From JBOEGW01 sp050633625 (GTDB taxonomy: Bacteria > Pseudomonadota > Alphaproteobacteria > Rhodobacterales > Rhodobacteraceae): a DNA stretch of 64,000 nucleotides. Shown one piece after another: positions 52,302 to 60,969 of the stretch. The notes below the pieces were generated by a model. The model did not search any database. It worked only from the letters and a program-made list of their open reading frames with translations, and was not told the DNA's origin. The stretch spans positions 62,001-126,000 of the forward strand of contig JBOEGW010000011.1 in assembly GCA_050633625.1 (NCBI GenBank), written 5' to 3'. Position 1 is the first letter of the stretch. Each line of letters opens with the position of its first letter. The translations under genes and the position numbers were made by a program.

Positions 52302-55300
52302 TTAGATTTTGGGCGGACCGGGGTCGCGCACTTGGCCGATTTCATCAACAAATATGCGCCGCAAACCCGCCTTAACGGCCGTCGTGGCGCTTAGTCGAAT
52401 GTATAGGTCTTCCTTATTCTTCCGGTATCGATCCGACGCGTTTGCTTCGTTGTGAGGAACGAGTTCGATCATGCCTTTCCCATTGAATTTGGCGACCGTT
52501 GCGGTGACAGCGCCAAACTTGCTCTGATCGACGCGCACTGTATCCCCCTTATGCAAGCGCGCGATTCTCTTTGCAGCAGGATGCCGGCTGTCATGTCCCT
52601 GGTGAGCATCAAAGGTTGTAACGACGTTATGGACGATCTCGCCACCCGGCATGCGCCAGATTTCATAGCGCTGGTTGCTGTCGCCCTTATAGGCCTTAAG
52701 CGGCCTGCTGCCTTTGGTCTCACCGATCTCGACACGCGCAGATTTTTGCAAGGTCTCCTTGAGGCGAATGCGGCGCAAACCCTGATAGGGGCCTGGTTTT
52801 GAAGCAAACTCCAAAAGCGCCTCCTCAAACGCCTTGCCGTCCTTGCCTTTGGTCGCCACCTGCAACATTTTTTGGAGATGCGGGTCGCGGATATTTTTGC
52901 CGCGTTCCGTAATTTCGATATCGCTGGGCTTGAGCGACAAGAGCGGAGTCCGGCTGACGACTGTATGATCATCAACAATCCCGTAAGCCGTATCATTGTG
53001 CAGCTGCCCTGCCGTGCTGTCGCGCCCAGTTTTGCGCCCTTCAACATCTATACGACCATGGTCAGCGCGATGGCTCACGACAATCTTGTCGAGATGATTA
53101 GCAATGTCGGTGCGAAAATGCTCCCACGGCTCCTCTGTATCGCGGGCAATCAACTCGGCGGATTGCCCGGCGTGTTCACCTCGTCCTGCTGCACGGCTGA
53201 TTTTCTGCACGAGGCGATAATCCGTTGCACCAACAACGGCAGCATCAATTGCGTGATGGCGATGATCAGTCCGGTTCTTGACCTTCACAGCACCGCGCTC
53301 TTTGTCGCTGAGCAGCGCGTTCAGCCCCCAATGGCGGCGCAGCATTTCGGTCATACGCCCCGGCACCACCCAGACATGCCCGCCCTCAGTGAAAAGCGTG
53401 TCGAGATAGGTGCGCGAGATCCTTGCCAAATACTGCGTGTCCACCAAAGCGCGGTCTAGAAAGTCACTGTCTCCCTCGAACCGCTCCATAGCATCAGGAC
53501 CAAAACGCCAGCGTTTATTCTCTGGCAAGTTCTTGAGATTGGCCTCGATAACCTCCCATTTGTCCGTAGCACCCCAGGTTTCCCAAGGCGTGCGGTCGGT
53601 CTTCTCCCGATTTGCCTCTTTCAGACAGAGGGTGCGGTTGGCGACGCCATTATCGAGCGTGCGCGAATAGGGCAGGATGTGATCCACGTCACAAGAACCG
53701 TCAAATACCATCGCAACACTGATCGTCTTTCCCGTGTAAGGGCAGCATCTCGGCCCAATCGCGGGGCCAAGGTCTTCCCAAAGACGCAACAACATCCGAT
53801 TATGACCCGTGTTCGGCTGTCCGAGTTGCTCAAGCTGCTCGCTTCGCCGGATCGCATCGGCGGTGGTGCTTCGGATGCGTTTTTCGGTCTCCTTTTTCTG
53901 AGCCTCCGACTGCTTCAATTCGCGCGCCAATTCGACAACAATCTGATCGGGTTTGCCGTGTGTCTCGATGATCTTGTTCACCAAGCGCCGCAATTGATTC
54001 AACCCGATATGCACAGCCGGATTTGTGATCCGGCCAAATCGGGTGATCTCGTCATCGGCCTTGTCATTGGTGCCGGGAATGACGTGGCGATCGAGCACCT
54101 CACCGTAGTAAGGCAAAACATCAAGGCACTCTCCCGTGCGTTGGCTTGAATGGTGCCAGCCACAGAGCGCAGCAGCTTCGGCATAGGTGCAGACCTCCGC
54201 CTCCAAATGTTCCAAAATGCGGACCGTGGCGCTCAATCCGAGGCGCCCATAGCCTTCGGGAAGCCTGTTCGATGTGTTGCCCACATTTCTTGCGTGCTCC
54301 GCGTCGAGACCGTGCTTCTGCGTAAGCCAGTCGGTCAATTCAGAAAATTCGGCCTCGCTCTGTACCTTTCGCACGCGAGAGATCACCTCCCATTGCGCCT
54401 CCCAGTCCATAGCCGACCACTTTGGTCCAAAATGGTCGGGATGAACCATGCAAGCGCGCACAGGATCACAAGCAATTTTATCGCGAACGCCCGTTTCCAA
54501 GGTGAACCGCTCACCGTCCCGCAGCTTGAGCAGCTTCGCGAGCGCCTTTAATGTCAGGTTCATGGAAGTCGCAGATTTGGTCGGGCTTTTGTTGTCCAGC
54601 GCGAAAATAATTTTGTCGCGTTCTTCCAGCTCCAGCGGACGCGTCTCACGACCGTCAGCCGTCACGCGCAATTGGTTCACCGTTTCGTAAAGAACGCGTC
54701 TTTGCGTCAGAGGATGCGCTTTGGCGATACGCTGTTCAGCCGTGAAAAGACAAAGACCAACTTTCGGCTCTTTGAGGGGGCGCTGGTAAAAGATTTTTTC
54801 GAACACCAGATCGCGCAGATCGTCCGTCAGCGTTTCATGATGCAAAGCCTGCGCGCCCCAAAGCGCGTGGAACTCATCCTCCAAATGGCGACGGTCAGGA
54901 TAAAAATCGTAACCAGCCTCTTCTTTCGCATCAATGCCGCCACGCGCCGCGACCGAAAGGCGCGTGCGCACGGTCGGCACATGGCGTGGATCGCTTGCGC
55001 GCAACCGGCGCATGTGCAGAAACTCGCCATAAGTCCGCGCGCCATTGGTCATCATTTCCAGATCGAGCCGCGCAGTGGCGTCCTTGATCTTGCCGCTCTC
55101 GTTGTCGCCGCGATCCGTCTTGCGATTGGATTTAAACCCACGCCGCTGATTGAGGTGGAAAAGCGCCCGCCCAAAGTGGGTGAGCGGCAACGCTTCATCT
55201 AGCCCACTTGCCCTCAGCGCATAGGGATCGAGAACCTCCAACATTTTGGCCTCATCAGGATCGCTAGGCATAAGGCCCGTTCGGGCCAGCAATGTCATCA

Positions 55301-55523
55301 ACGTCGTGCGGCGGCGCAAATAACGGTCCCGGCGGCGACGCATAGCGCGCGCTGCACGTCGATCGACAGCAAGAGAAGCCTTGGACTTGGGGTCACGCCC
55401 ATCGGCGAAAATTCGAACGCCTCCATCAATCACGCCCTTGATCCGCGACGATGCTCCCGCACCATCTGTCTCGTACAACCACCAACCAATCGAATTCGTC
55501 CCAATATCCAAACCAAGTCTCAT
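52302..55523 (-). CDS. cas9: CRISPR-associated endonuclease Cas9 (type II-C)
   Basis: Cas9 is the RNA-guided DNA nuclease of the locus. The ATG at 55523 (MRLGLDIGTNSIGWWLYE) gives 1073 residues, a compact II-C size. The frame is open another 141 nt into the tracrRNA region, but that leader is not coding. All six catalytic residues are visible: RuvC D6, E531 (QIVVELARE), H757 and D760 (RHHAIDAAVV), and HNH H615 and N638 (CDVDHILPYSRTLDNG; LKEANREKTD). The arginine-rich bridge helix is at about 54-73. A possible -10 TACAAT lies at 55590-55585 on the reverse strand. Confidence 0.98.
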   Translation of the reverse strand: MRLGLDIGTNSIGWWLYETDGAGASSRIKGVIDGGVRIFADGRDPKSKASLAVDRRAARAMRRRRDRYLRRRTTLMTLLARTGLMPSDPDEAKMLEVLDPYALRASGLDEALPLTHFGRALFHLNQRRGFKSNRKTDRGDNESGKIKDATARLDLEMMTNGARTYGEFLHMRRLRASDPRHVPTVRTRLSVAARGGIDAKEEAGYDFYPDRRHLEDEFHALWGAQALHHETLTDDLRDLVFEKIFYQRPLKEPKVGLCLFTAEQRIAKAHPLTQRRVLYETVNQLRVTADGRETRPLELEERDKIIFALDNKSPTKSATSMNLTLKALAKLLKLRDGERFTLETGVRDKIACDPVRACMVHPDHFGPKWSAMDWEAQWEVISRVRKVQSEAEFSELTDWLTQKHGLDAEHARNVGNTSNRLPEGYGRLGLSATVRILEHLEAEVCTYAEAAALCGWHHSSQRTGECLDVLPYYGEVLDRHVIPGTNDKADDEITRFGRITNPAVHIGLNQLRRLVNKIIETHGKPDQIVVELARELKQSEAQKKETEKRIRSTTADAIRRSEQLEQLGQPNTGHNRMLLRLWEDLGPAIGPRCCPYTGKTISVAMVFDGSCDVDHILPYSRTLDNGVANRTLCLKEANREKTDRTPWETWGATDKWEVIEANLKNLPENKRWRFGPDAMERFEGDSDFLDRALVDTQYLARISRTYLDTLFTEGGHVWVVPGRMTEMLRRHWGLNALLSDKERGAVKVKNRTDHRHHAIDAAVVGATDYRLVQKISRAAGRGEHAGQSAELIARDTEEPWEHFRTDIANHLDKIVVSHRADHGRIDVEGRKTGRDSTAGQLHNDTAYGIVDDHTVVSRTPLLSLKPSDIEITERGKNIRDPHLQKMLQVATKGKDGKAFEEALLEFASKPGPYQGLRRIRLKETLQKSARVEIGETKGSRPLKAYKGDSNQRYEIWRMPGGEIVHNVVTTFDAHQGHDSRHPAAKRIARLHKGDTVRVDQSKFGAVTATVAKFNGKGMIELVPHNEANASDRYRKNKEDLYIRLSATTAVKAGLRRIFVDEIGQVRDPGPPKI

Positions 55524-55566
55524 GATACCCCCTAAAATTGATGAGGGTGAGTGTTCTTCGCCTTTC

Positions 55567-55583
55567 TCAAGTTTGCAACTTGA
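55567..55583. promoter_or_regulatory. Palindrome in the cas9/tracrRNA divergent promoter region
   Basis: TCAAGTT-TGC-AACTTGA is a perfect 7-bp inverted repeat, 44 nt before the cas9 start. It overlaps the likely -35 (TTGAAA, 55580-55585) of the tracrRNA and abuts the likely -10 of cas9. A regulator site is possible. A short mRNA hairpin in the cas9 leader is the alternative. Confidence 0.5.
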
Positions 55584-55608
55584 AATTGTAGGACCTGTCT
55601 GCCAAGAT
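55580..55608 (+). promoter_or_regulatory. Likely tracrRNA promoter
   Basis: TTGAAA (55580-55585), a 17-bp spacer and CAAGAT (55603-55608) predict a start near 55614, one base before the anti-repeat. The -10 is weak, so confidence is moderate. Confidence 0.4.
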
Positions 55609-55613
55609 GGGCG

Positions 55614-55693
55614 CAGTTCAGAATTCGCGGTCGAGCCGTTAACAAGCTCGAAGTAGCACCACATTTAAACGCGTCCCACGGGGCGCGTTTTTT
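55614..55693 (+). ncRNA. tracrRNA of the type II-C system
   Basis: The anti-repeat at 55615-55643 reads AGTTCAGAATTCGCGG followed by TCGAGCCGTTAAC. It pairs with all of the first 28 bases of the CRISPR repeat, with one bulge and two mismatches (repeat positions 10 and 15). A small GCT / AGC nexus-like hairpin follows (55645-55656), then a terminator at 55669. The predicted length is about 80 nt. It is transcribed away from cas9, starting about 90 nt from the cas9 start codon. The RNA role follows from the pairing; the exact ends are inference. Confidence 0.9.
55669..55693 (+). terminator. tracrRNA terminator
   Basis: The stem is ACGCG-(T)-CCC with GGG-CGCGT around an ACG loop, followed by six T. 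It forms the 3' hairpin of the tracrRNA. Confidence 0.88.
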
Positions 55694-56003
55694 GTTTCCA
55701 CGACCGACACGAAACCGGATCACAAATCGCCACATCAACATGCGGACCGCAAAGCCTAGAAAACATGGCACGCCACGACCGGAGAATTCAGTCAAAATCG
55801 AATAGGCTGCTCGCAAAAACACAGGGGAGATTTGCGCCCATCTCCGCCTTGAACGACATCACATTTATCAAGCCCAAACAGTACCTTCCAAGTCAAAACC
55901 CCATTTGCCGGCCATGCGTTTGGCCCACAATTTGCACCGCGGCGGTGTGTTGACACCACCGAACCAAGTGTTCAACTTAAACGTTCATAAGTGGTATGAC
56001 GTC
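55694..56003 (+). other. Intergenic region between tracrRNA and acyltransferase
   Basis: This stretch of about 310 nt has no convincing gene. A 62-codon open frame at 55765 has no ribosome site or family features. A TTGACA at 55950-55955 followed by a weak -10 about 17 nt later may be the promoter of the acyltransferase gene. No repeats or further anti-repeat copies are seen. Confidence 0.5.
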
Positions 56004-57881
56004 ATGAAACCTGCGCACAGCGCCTATATCCCCGAAATTGATGCCTTACGCGCGATTGCGGTCTTGCTGGTTGTGGCCTTTCATGCGGTGCCCGCTTGGA
56101 TGCCTGGTGGGTTCATTGGCGTTGATGTGTTCTTCGTCATTTCGGGGTTCGTCATCAGTCGCTCTTACCTGAACGCGCTTATATCGCGCGATAAATCGCT
56201 CACGCAATTCTATCACGCACGGTTTCGCCGCCTCGCGCCTGCTCTTCTGCTTGTTGTGCTGATGACAGCACTTGCCACCGCCTTCATCAGCTTGCCCAGA
56301 ACCAACATGAGTTTCGCGACCTCCCTTCTCAGCCAAGTGTTTTATGTGCAGAATTTTGTGTTCTGGGCGCAGGGCGACTATTGGTCAAACGCGCTGTCCA
56401 AGCCACTCTTGCACACCTGGAGCTTGGCCGTTGAAGAACAATTCTACTTCTTTTGGGCGATCCTCATTCTATTTTTCCGCCGGTTTTCGCGCAGCGTTCT
56501 TGCCGTTGTGATGCTGATGATCGCCGCCTCTGTCGTGATCGGAATTGGCCTAGAACCGAGGTCGCCGAAAACAGTTTTCTACCTTCTCCCAACGCGCCTA
56601 TGGCAGTTCGGGCTTGGTGTTCTCGCGTGGCTCATTGTTGAACGCTTCCAGTTTCGTCGAAGCGCTGTTGGCAATGCGCTTGTGTGCCTCTGCGCATTGA
56701 GCATTGTTGCAACGGGTCTTTTTTTCGGCCCTGCCAGCACTTTTCCTGGACCCCAGGCCTATATCGCTTGTTTCGCCACGGTCGTTGCCTTGGTCTTGCT
56801 TGATCAGAAAGGAAAGCCACCACGCGCATTGAATTGGTCCCCTTTCAATTTCATAGGTCGCGTCTCTTACGGGTTTTATCTGTGGCACTGGCCGCCCTTG
56901 GCTCTCTTTTTTCTGGCCTACGATCATGCAGCCCCGCCTTTCCTTGCAGCGCTCATGATGCTTGGCGCTTTTGGCGCTGCCTTTGCGACCTATGTTTTGG
57001 TCGAAAGCCCAGTTCGCCACAGGCGCCTCTTGCCGACAGCAAAACAGCTTGGCATTTTGGTTCTGTCTGGGTCCGCAATGATTGCTGCCGTGTCCGGCGT
57101 GATCCTATCCACTCATGGGCTAATCCAAAGATACCCCGCTGTGGTGCGGCCCTACCTCATGGCGACGACTCTTCCACACACAACACGCTGCGGAAAATTG
57201 TTCGTATTGCGCCACCCCAGCGCAGAGTTTTGCCCGCTCACTCAAGGCCCAAGCAATTCCGGCACGCTCTTGTTGGGCGACAGCCATGCGGACGTTCTGG
57301 CAAAACCGATCGCGACATATGCAGCTCGGCCCGACCTTAGCGTTTACCTCACAACGCGCAGCTGCGATCTCGGCACATTTGGCGCTTCGAAATACTGCTC
57401 AGACGCGCTGCTGGACACGATCATCCATCAGGCGCGCGCTGCAGGGGTGAAACATGTGGTGTCGATCTCGCTGTGGCAAGGCTCACAGATTTCAGCGCAA
57501 AGCCTAGAGGCAAATTTACGCAAGTTTGTCGAGGCTGGCCTGCCCGTCACTTTGGTAAAAACCGTCCCGCGTGACCAGAGCTATTCCCCCGAACTGCGTG
57601 CTTTGGCCGCCCTAAATGGGGAACCGCTCGCGACAAAGGGGCTGACGGCAGCGCAGCACAATGAAGCCTCGAAGGAAGAAGGCGATATCATGAAGCGCGC
57701 GGTGGCAGCCTTTCCTGGGCATGTTTCGATTGTTGATCCCGCCGATTGGTTGTGTGACGCGACTCAATGCCACTACGAATTAGACGGCACACCTCTCTAT
57801 GTGGACGACAACCACCTGTCGCCACGCGGAATCGCGCATTTGAAACCCATGCTGCAGCTTTTGCTGGGTATCGCCGATTAG
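56004..57881 (+). CDS. OafA/YrhL-type O-acyltransferase with SGNH domain
   Basis: The predicted membrane enzyme adds acyl (often acetyl) groups to surface polysaccharide or peptidoglycan. The ATG at 56004 (MKPAHSAYIPEIDALRAIAV) gives 625 residues; the frame is open upstream without a ribosome site. The Acyltransferase_3 domain spans about 1-390. It has the catalytic His region VVAFHAVPAWMPGGFIGVDV, FFVISGFVISRS and LHTWSLAVEEQFYFFWAILI, with about ten helices. A periplasmic SGNH domain follows, with GDSHAD near 425 and DDNHLS near 600. It stands alone beside the CRISPR locus. Confidence 0.92.
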   Translation: MKPAHSAYIPEIDALRAIAVLLVVAFHAVPAWMPGGFIGVDVFFVISGFVISRSYLNALISRDKSLTQFYHARFRRLAPALLLVVLMTALATAFISLPRTNMSFATSLLSQVFYVQNFVFWAQGDYWSNALSKPLLHTWSLAVEEQFYFFWAILILFFRRFSRSVLAVVMLMIAASVVIGIGLEPRSPKTVFYLLPTRLWQFGLGVLAWLIVERFQFRRSAVGNALVCLCALSIVATGLFFGPASTFPGPQAYIACFATVVALVLLDQKGKPPRALNWSPFNFIGRVSYGFYLWHWPPLALFFLAYDHAAPPFLAALMMLGAFGAAFATYVLVESPVRHRRLLPTAKQLGILVLSGSAMIAAVSGVILSTHGLIQRYPAVVRPYLMATTLPHTTRCGKLFVLRHPSAEFCPLTQGPSNSGTLLLGDSHADVLAKPIATYAARPDLSVYLTTRSCDLGTFGASKYCSDALLDTIIHQARAAGVKHVVSISLWQGSQISAQSLEANLRKFVEAGLPVTLVKTVPRDQSYSPELRALAALNGEPLATKGLTAAQHNEASKEEGDIMKRAVAAFPGHVSIVDPADWLCDATQCHYELDGTPLYVDDNHLSPRGIAHLKPMLQLLLGIAD

Positions 57882-57902
57882 TCGCTTCCCTCTTTATGCA
57901 AA

Positions 57903-57943
57903 CCCGGTTTCACTTTGGCCCGGTTTCACATTGGCCCGGTCTC
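57903..57943 (+). repeat. Short tandem repeat after the acyltransferase gene
   Basis: The 16-bp unit CCCGGTTTCACTTTGG occurs twice (second copy with one change) and a 9-nt partial third copy follows. It lies 22 nt after the stop. No function is apparent. Confidence 0.6.
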
Positions 57944-58035
57944 TCGCAGGCTCGTTTTGGTGCGGACGAGACACTAGCCGTTCTGCCCAAACGAAAAATG
58001 GGCTAGCAGTTCCCTGCTAACCCATTGAAATCTAG

Positions 58036-58111
58036 TGGTGAGCCGTGATGGGTTCGAACCATCGACCTACTGATTAAAAGTCAGTTGCTCTACCAACTGA
58101 GCTAACGGCCC
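58036..58111 (-). tRNA. tRNA-Lys (UUU)
   Basis: On the reverse strand the 76-nt gene begins GGGCCGTTAGCTCAGTTGGT. It has a 7-bp acceptor stem with one G-U pair, the anticodon stem-loop CTGAC-TTTTAAT-CAG with anticodon TTT, and the T-arm GGTTCGAACC. The 3' CCA is encoded (58036-58038). It lies divergent from dapF. Confidence 0.97.
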
Positions 58112-58226
58112 ACTGTGGGCGGTGACTAATTGCGTGGGCTTGTCGGGTCAAGCCAAAAATATGGGAAATCTAGCAAAAGGTTTCTTCAAAGCGTATATGC
58201 GGCTCATGACGCGGAGAGACTCACAT

Positions 58227-59042
58227 ATGAACCTGCCCTTTATGAAGTGGCACGGCGCTGGAAACGACTTTGTTTTGCTTGATTCGCGCGACCGTGCGCC
58301 GGTCATGAGCGAAGCATTGGCGCGCGCGATTGGCGACCGGCATCGCGGGGTGGGATTCGACCAGCTCGCGGAGATTCGCAGCTCTGACACTGCCGATATT
58401 GACCTCGATTTCTGGAACAGCGACGGAAGCCGCGCTGGCGCTTGCGGTAACGCGACTCGTTGCGTGGCGCGCTACATGTTCGATCAAACCGGCAAGACCG
58501 CGCTCACAATTCGCACAGCCCGTGGCGTGCTTCTGGCAGAGCTGCGCGGTGACGAGGTCTGGGTGAACATGGGGCAGCCACAAACCGCTTGGCAGGACAT
58601 TCCGCTGGCCCAAAATGTTGACACAACCGCCCTGCCCCTTCCGGGCGCGCCTTTCGCTGTTGGAATGGGCAACCCTCACGCCGTGTTTTTTGTTGATGAC
58701 GTGACTTCGGTTGATGTGCCAAGCGCCGGACCAAAAGTGGAAACCGATCCGTTGTTTCCTGAGCGCACAAACGTCGAGTTCGCCCAAGTGCGCGCGCGCG
58801 ACGACATCCGCATGCGCGTGTGGGAACGCGGCACTGGGATCACGCTGGCCTGTGGTTCCGGGGCTTGCGCTACGCTGGTCGCCGCCGCGTCCCGCAACCT
58901 GTCCGAGCGTCGCGTACGCATGGAGGTCGATGGCGGCTGGCTCTGTCTGGATTGGCGCAAGGATGGTGTCTGGATGACCGGCCCCACCGCGCATGTCTTT
59001 GACGCGACCCTCACGGCCGATGTCATCGGATCTGCCACATGA
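58227..59042 (+). CDS. dapF: Diaminopimelate epimerase
   Basis: DapF converts LL- to meso-diaminopimelate for lysine and peptidoglycan synthesis. The ATG at 58227 (MNLPFMKWHGAGNDFVLLDS) gives 271 residues. The two catalytic cysteines are C73 (RAGACGNATRCVARYM) and C209 (GITLACGSGACATLVAA). The stop overlaps the mtaB start by 4 nt. An upstream in-frame ATG at 58122 runs through the tRNA-dapF spacer and is unlikely. Confidence 0.96.
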   Translation: MNLPFMKWHGAGNDFVLLDSRDRAPVMSEALARAIGDRHRGVGFDQLAEIRSSDTADIDLDFWNSDGSRAGACGNATRCVARYMFDQTGKTALTIRTARGVLLAELRGDEVWVNMGQPQTAWQDIPLAQNVDTTALPLPGAPFAVGMGNPHAVFFVDDVTSVDVPSAGPKVETDPLFPERTNVEFAQVRARDDIRMRVWERGTGITLACGSGACATLVAAASRNLSERRVRMEVDGGWLCLDWRKDGVWMTGPTAHVFDATLTADVIGSAT

Positions 59043-60283
59043 GCAAAGCACCGATCTTCACAACACTTGGATGCCGCCTCAACGCCTATGAAACCGAGGC
59101 CATGAAAGCGCTCGCCAAACAGGCTGGCGTAAATGACGCCGTGGTCATCAACACCTGCGCCGTCACCGGCGAGGCCGTGCGCAAAGCCCGCCAGGAAATC
59201 CGCAAATTGCGCCGCGAAAATCCAGACGCCAAAGTGATCGTCACGGGATGCGCCGCACAAACCGAGCCAGAAACCTTCGCCGCCATGGATGAGGTCGATC
59301 TTGTGGTGGGCAACGCCGAAAAGATGAACCCCACGACATGGGCGGGCCTGATGGAGCGCACCGAAAAGGTTCAGGTCGATGACATCATGTCCGTCACCGA
59401 AACCGCCGGGCATTTGATCGACGGATTCGGAACCCGCAGCCGCGCCTATGTCCAAGTGCAAAATGGCTGTGACCACCGTTGCACATTCTGCATTATTCCC
59501 TTTGGCCGCGGCAATTCGCGCTCCTCACCGGCTGGCGTGATCATTGATCAGATCAAACGCTTAGTGGATCGCGGTTACAACGAGGTGGTGCTGACAGGCG
59601 TCGACCTCACCTCTTGGGGCGGTGATTTGCCGGGCAGCCCGCGACTGGGCGATCTGGTGATGAGGATCCTGAAACTGGTGCCTGATTTGCCGCGCCTGCG
59701 CATCAGCTCGATCGACAGTATCGAAGCGGATGATAATCTGATGCTGGCGATTGCCACCGAACCGCGCCTCATGCCGCACCTTCACCTTTCCTTGCAACAT
59801 GGCGACGATCTGATCCTCAAACGCATGAAACGGCGGCATCTACGCGATGACGCTATCGCCTTCACCGAACAAGCCCGCAAGTTGCGCCCCGGCATCACCT
59901 TTGGCGCAGATATCATCGCTGGGTTCCCCACCGAAACCGAGGCGCATTTCGAGAACTCGCTCAAATTGGTGGACGACTGCAACCTCACTTGGTTGCACGT
60001 TTTTCCCTACTCCGCGCGGATCGGCACCCCGGCAGCGCGGATGCCAGCCGTCAACGGCAAAGCCATCAAAGAACGCGCCGCGCGGCTTCGTGCCGCTGGC
60101 GCGCGCGCCAGCACCCGCCACCTTGACGCACAGATTGGCAAGACCCATGCAGTGTTGATGGAAAACCCAAATATGGGCCGTACAGAGCACTTCGCCGAAG
60201 TCTGCTTTGACGCGGACCATTCCGAGGGCGAAATTATCATGACAACGATCACCAACCATGATGGCACGCAACTCATCGCTTAG
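59039..60283 (+). CDS. mtaB: tRNA t6A37 methylthiotransferase MtaB
   Basis: MtaB is a radical-SAM enzyme that adds methylthio to t6A37 of tRNAs reading ANN codons. The 414-residue product has the N-terminal cluster cysteines C12 (GCRLNAYETEAM), C40 and C71. The radical-SAM triad is C144, C148 and C151 (NGCDHRCTFCIIPFGRG). A short TRAM-like C-terminus is present. It is translationally coupled to dapF. Confidence 0.93.
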   Translation: MSKAPIFTTLGCRLNAYETEAMKALAKQAGVNDAVVINTCAVTGEAVRKARQEIRKLRRENPDAKVIVTGCAAQTEPETFAAMDEVDLVVGNAEKMNPTTWAGLMERTEKVQVDDIMSVTETAGHLIDGFGTRSRAYVQVQNGCDHRCTFCIIPFGRGNSRSSPAGVIIDQIKRLVDRGYNEVVLTGVDLTSWGGDLPGSPRLGDLVMRILKLVPDLPRLRISSIDSIEADDNLMLAIATEPRLMPHLHLSLQHGDDLILKRMKRRHLRDDAIAFTEQARKLRPGITFGADIIAGFPTETEAHFENSLKLVDDCNLTWLHVFPYSARIGTPAARMPAVNGKAIKERAARLRAAGARASTRHLDAQIGKTHAVLMENPNMGRTEHFAEVCFDADHSEGEIIMTTITNHDGTQLIA

Positions 60284-60291
60284 GGATTACC

Positions 60292-60918
60292 ATGCATCAG
60301 CATCCGAAGTACCACGAGGCCAGCCCCGAAACGATCAATGCGTTCCTGCGGCATCGTAGTTTTGGCACCCTGTTTCTGACTGGCCCAGACGGGCCATTGG
60401 CAATGCAGGCCCCATTTGTGATGAACGACGACAACACCGCCGTTGAGATGCACATTTTTCGCGGCAACCCAATCGCACAGGCCCTCACATCGCCGCAACC
60501 GGCGCTCCTGAGCGTGATCGGCCCAGACGGTTATATCTCTCCCGATTGGTACGGACCGGGCGATTTTGTCTCGACGTGGAATTACGTCGCTGTGCAATTG
60601 AAAGGCAGGCTGGAGTTGCGCCCCTCTGATGAGTTGCGCGCCGTGCTGGAAACCCAAACCGAAATCTATGAAGCTCGCCTGCCCAAAGCGCCTTGGTCGA
60701 TGGACAAACTCCCCGCCAAAAAGCGCGACGCCATGATGCGGGTGATCCATCCGATGCGCCTCGTGATTGAAACGGTGGAGCCAACCTTCAAACTTGGTCA
60801 AGAAAAGGCTGAAGCCGCTCGTCTGGGCGCCGCAAACGCACTCGAAACGGGGTTTGGGCAAGAGCTTGCGGATTTAGCGGCAATGATGCGCGCAGGCGGA
60901 CCGGAAATTTCGGATTAA
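60292..60918 (+). CDS. PaiB-like FMN-binding protein
   Basis: The 208-residue product belongs to the FMN-binding negative regulator (PaiB) family. It has HPKYHEASPETINAFLRHRS at the N-terminus, the core DWYGPGDFVSTWNYVAVQLK, and ARLPKAPWSMDKLPAKKRDA. The KLxQEK-type segment is FKLGQEKAEAARLGAANAL. Family members bind FMN; some repress sporulation or protease genes in Bacillus, but the role in alphaproteobacteria is not known. It starts 8 nt after mtaB. Confidence 0.87.
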   Translation: MHQHPKYHEASPETINAFLRHRSFGTLFLTGPDGPLAMQAPFVMNDDNTAVEMHIFRGNPIAQALTSPQPALLSVIGPDGYISPDWYGPGDFVSTWNYVAVQLKGRLELRPSDELRAVLETQTEIYEARLPKAPWSMDKLPAKKRDAMMRVIHPMRLVIETVEPTFKLGQEKAEAARLGAANALETGFGQELADLAAMMRAGGPEISD

Positions 60919-60969
60919 GTGGACAGGCGGCACCAAGACTCCTAAGCTTCCCATGTAAAGGAGAGTAAC

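Noticed and set aside
55524..55664. In-frame N-terminal extension of Cas9
   Set aside because: The extension overlaps the tracrRNA anti-repeat and both promoters. MRLGLDIGTNSIGW at 55523 is the normal Cas9 N-terminus.
55765..55953. Open frame of 62 codons on the + strand between tracrRNA and acyltransferase
   Set aside because: It has no ribosome site, no recognisable domain and an uneven composition.
58676..59476. Open frame of 266 codons on the - strand
   Set aside because: It is antisense to dapF and mtaB, both of which have clear catalytic motifs.
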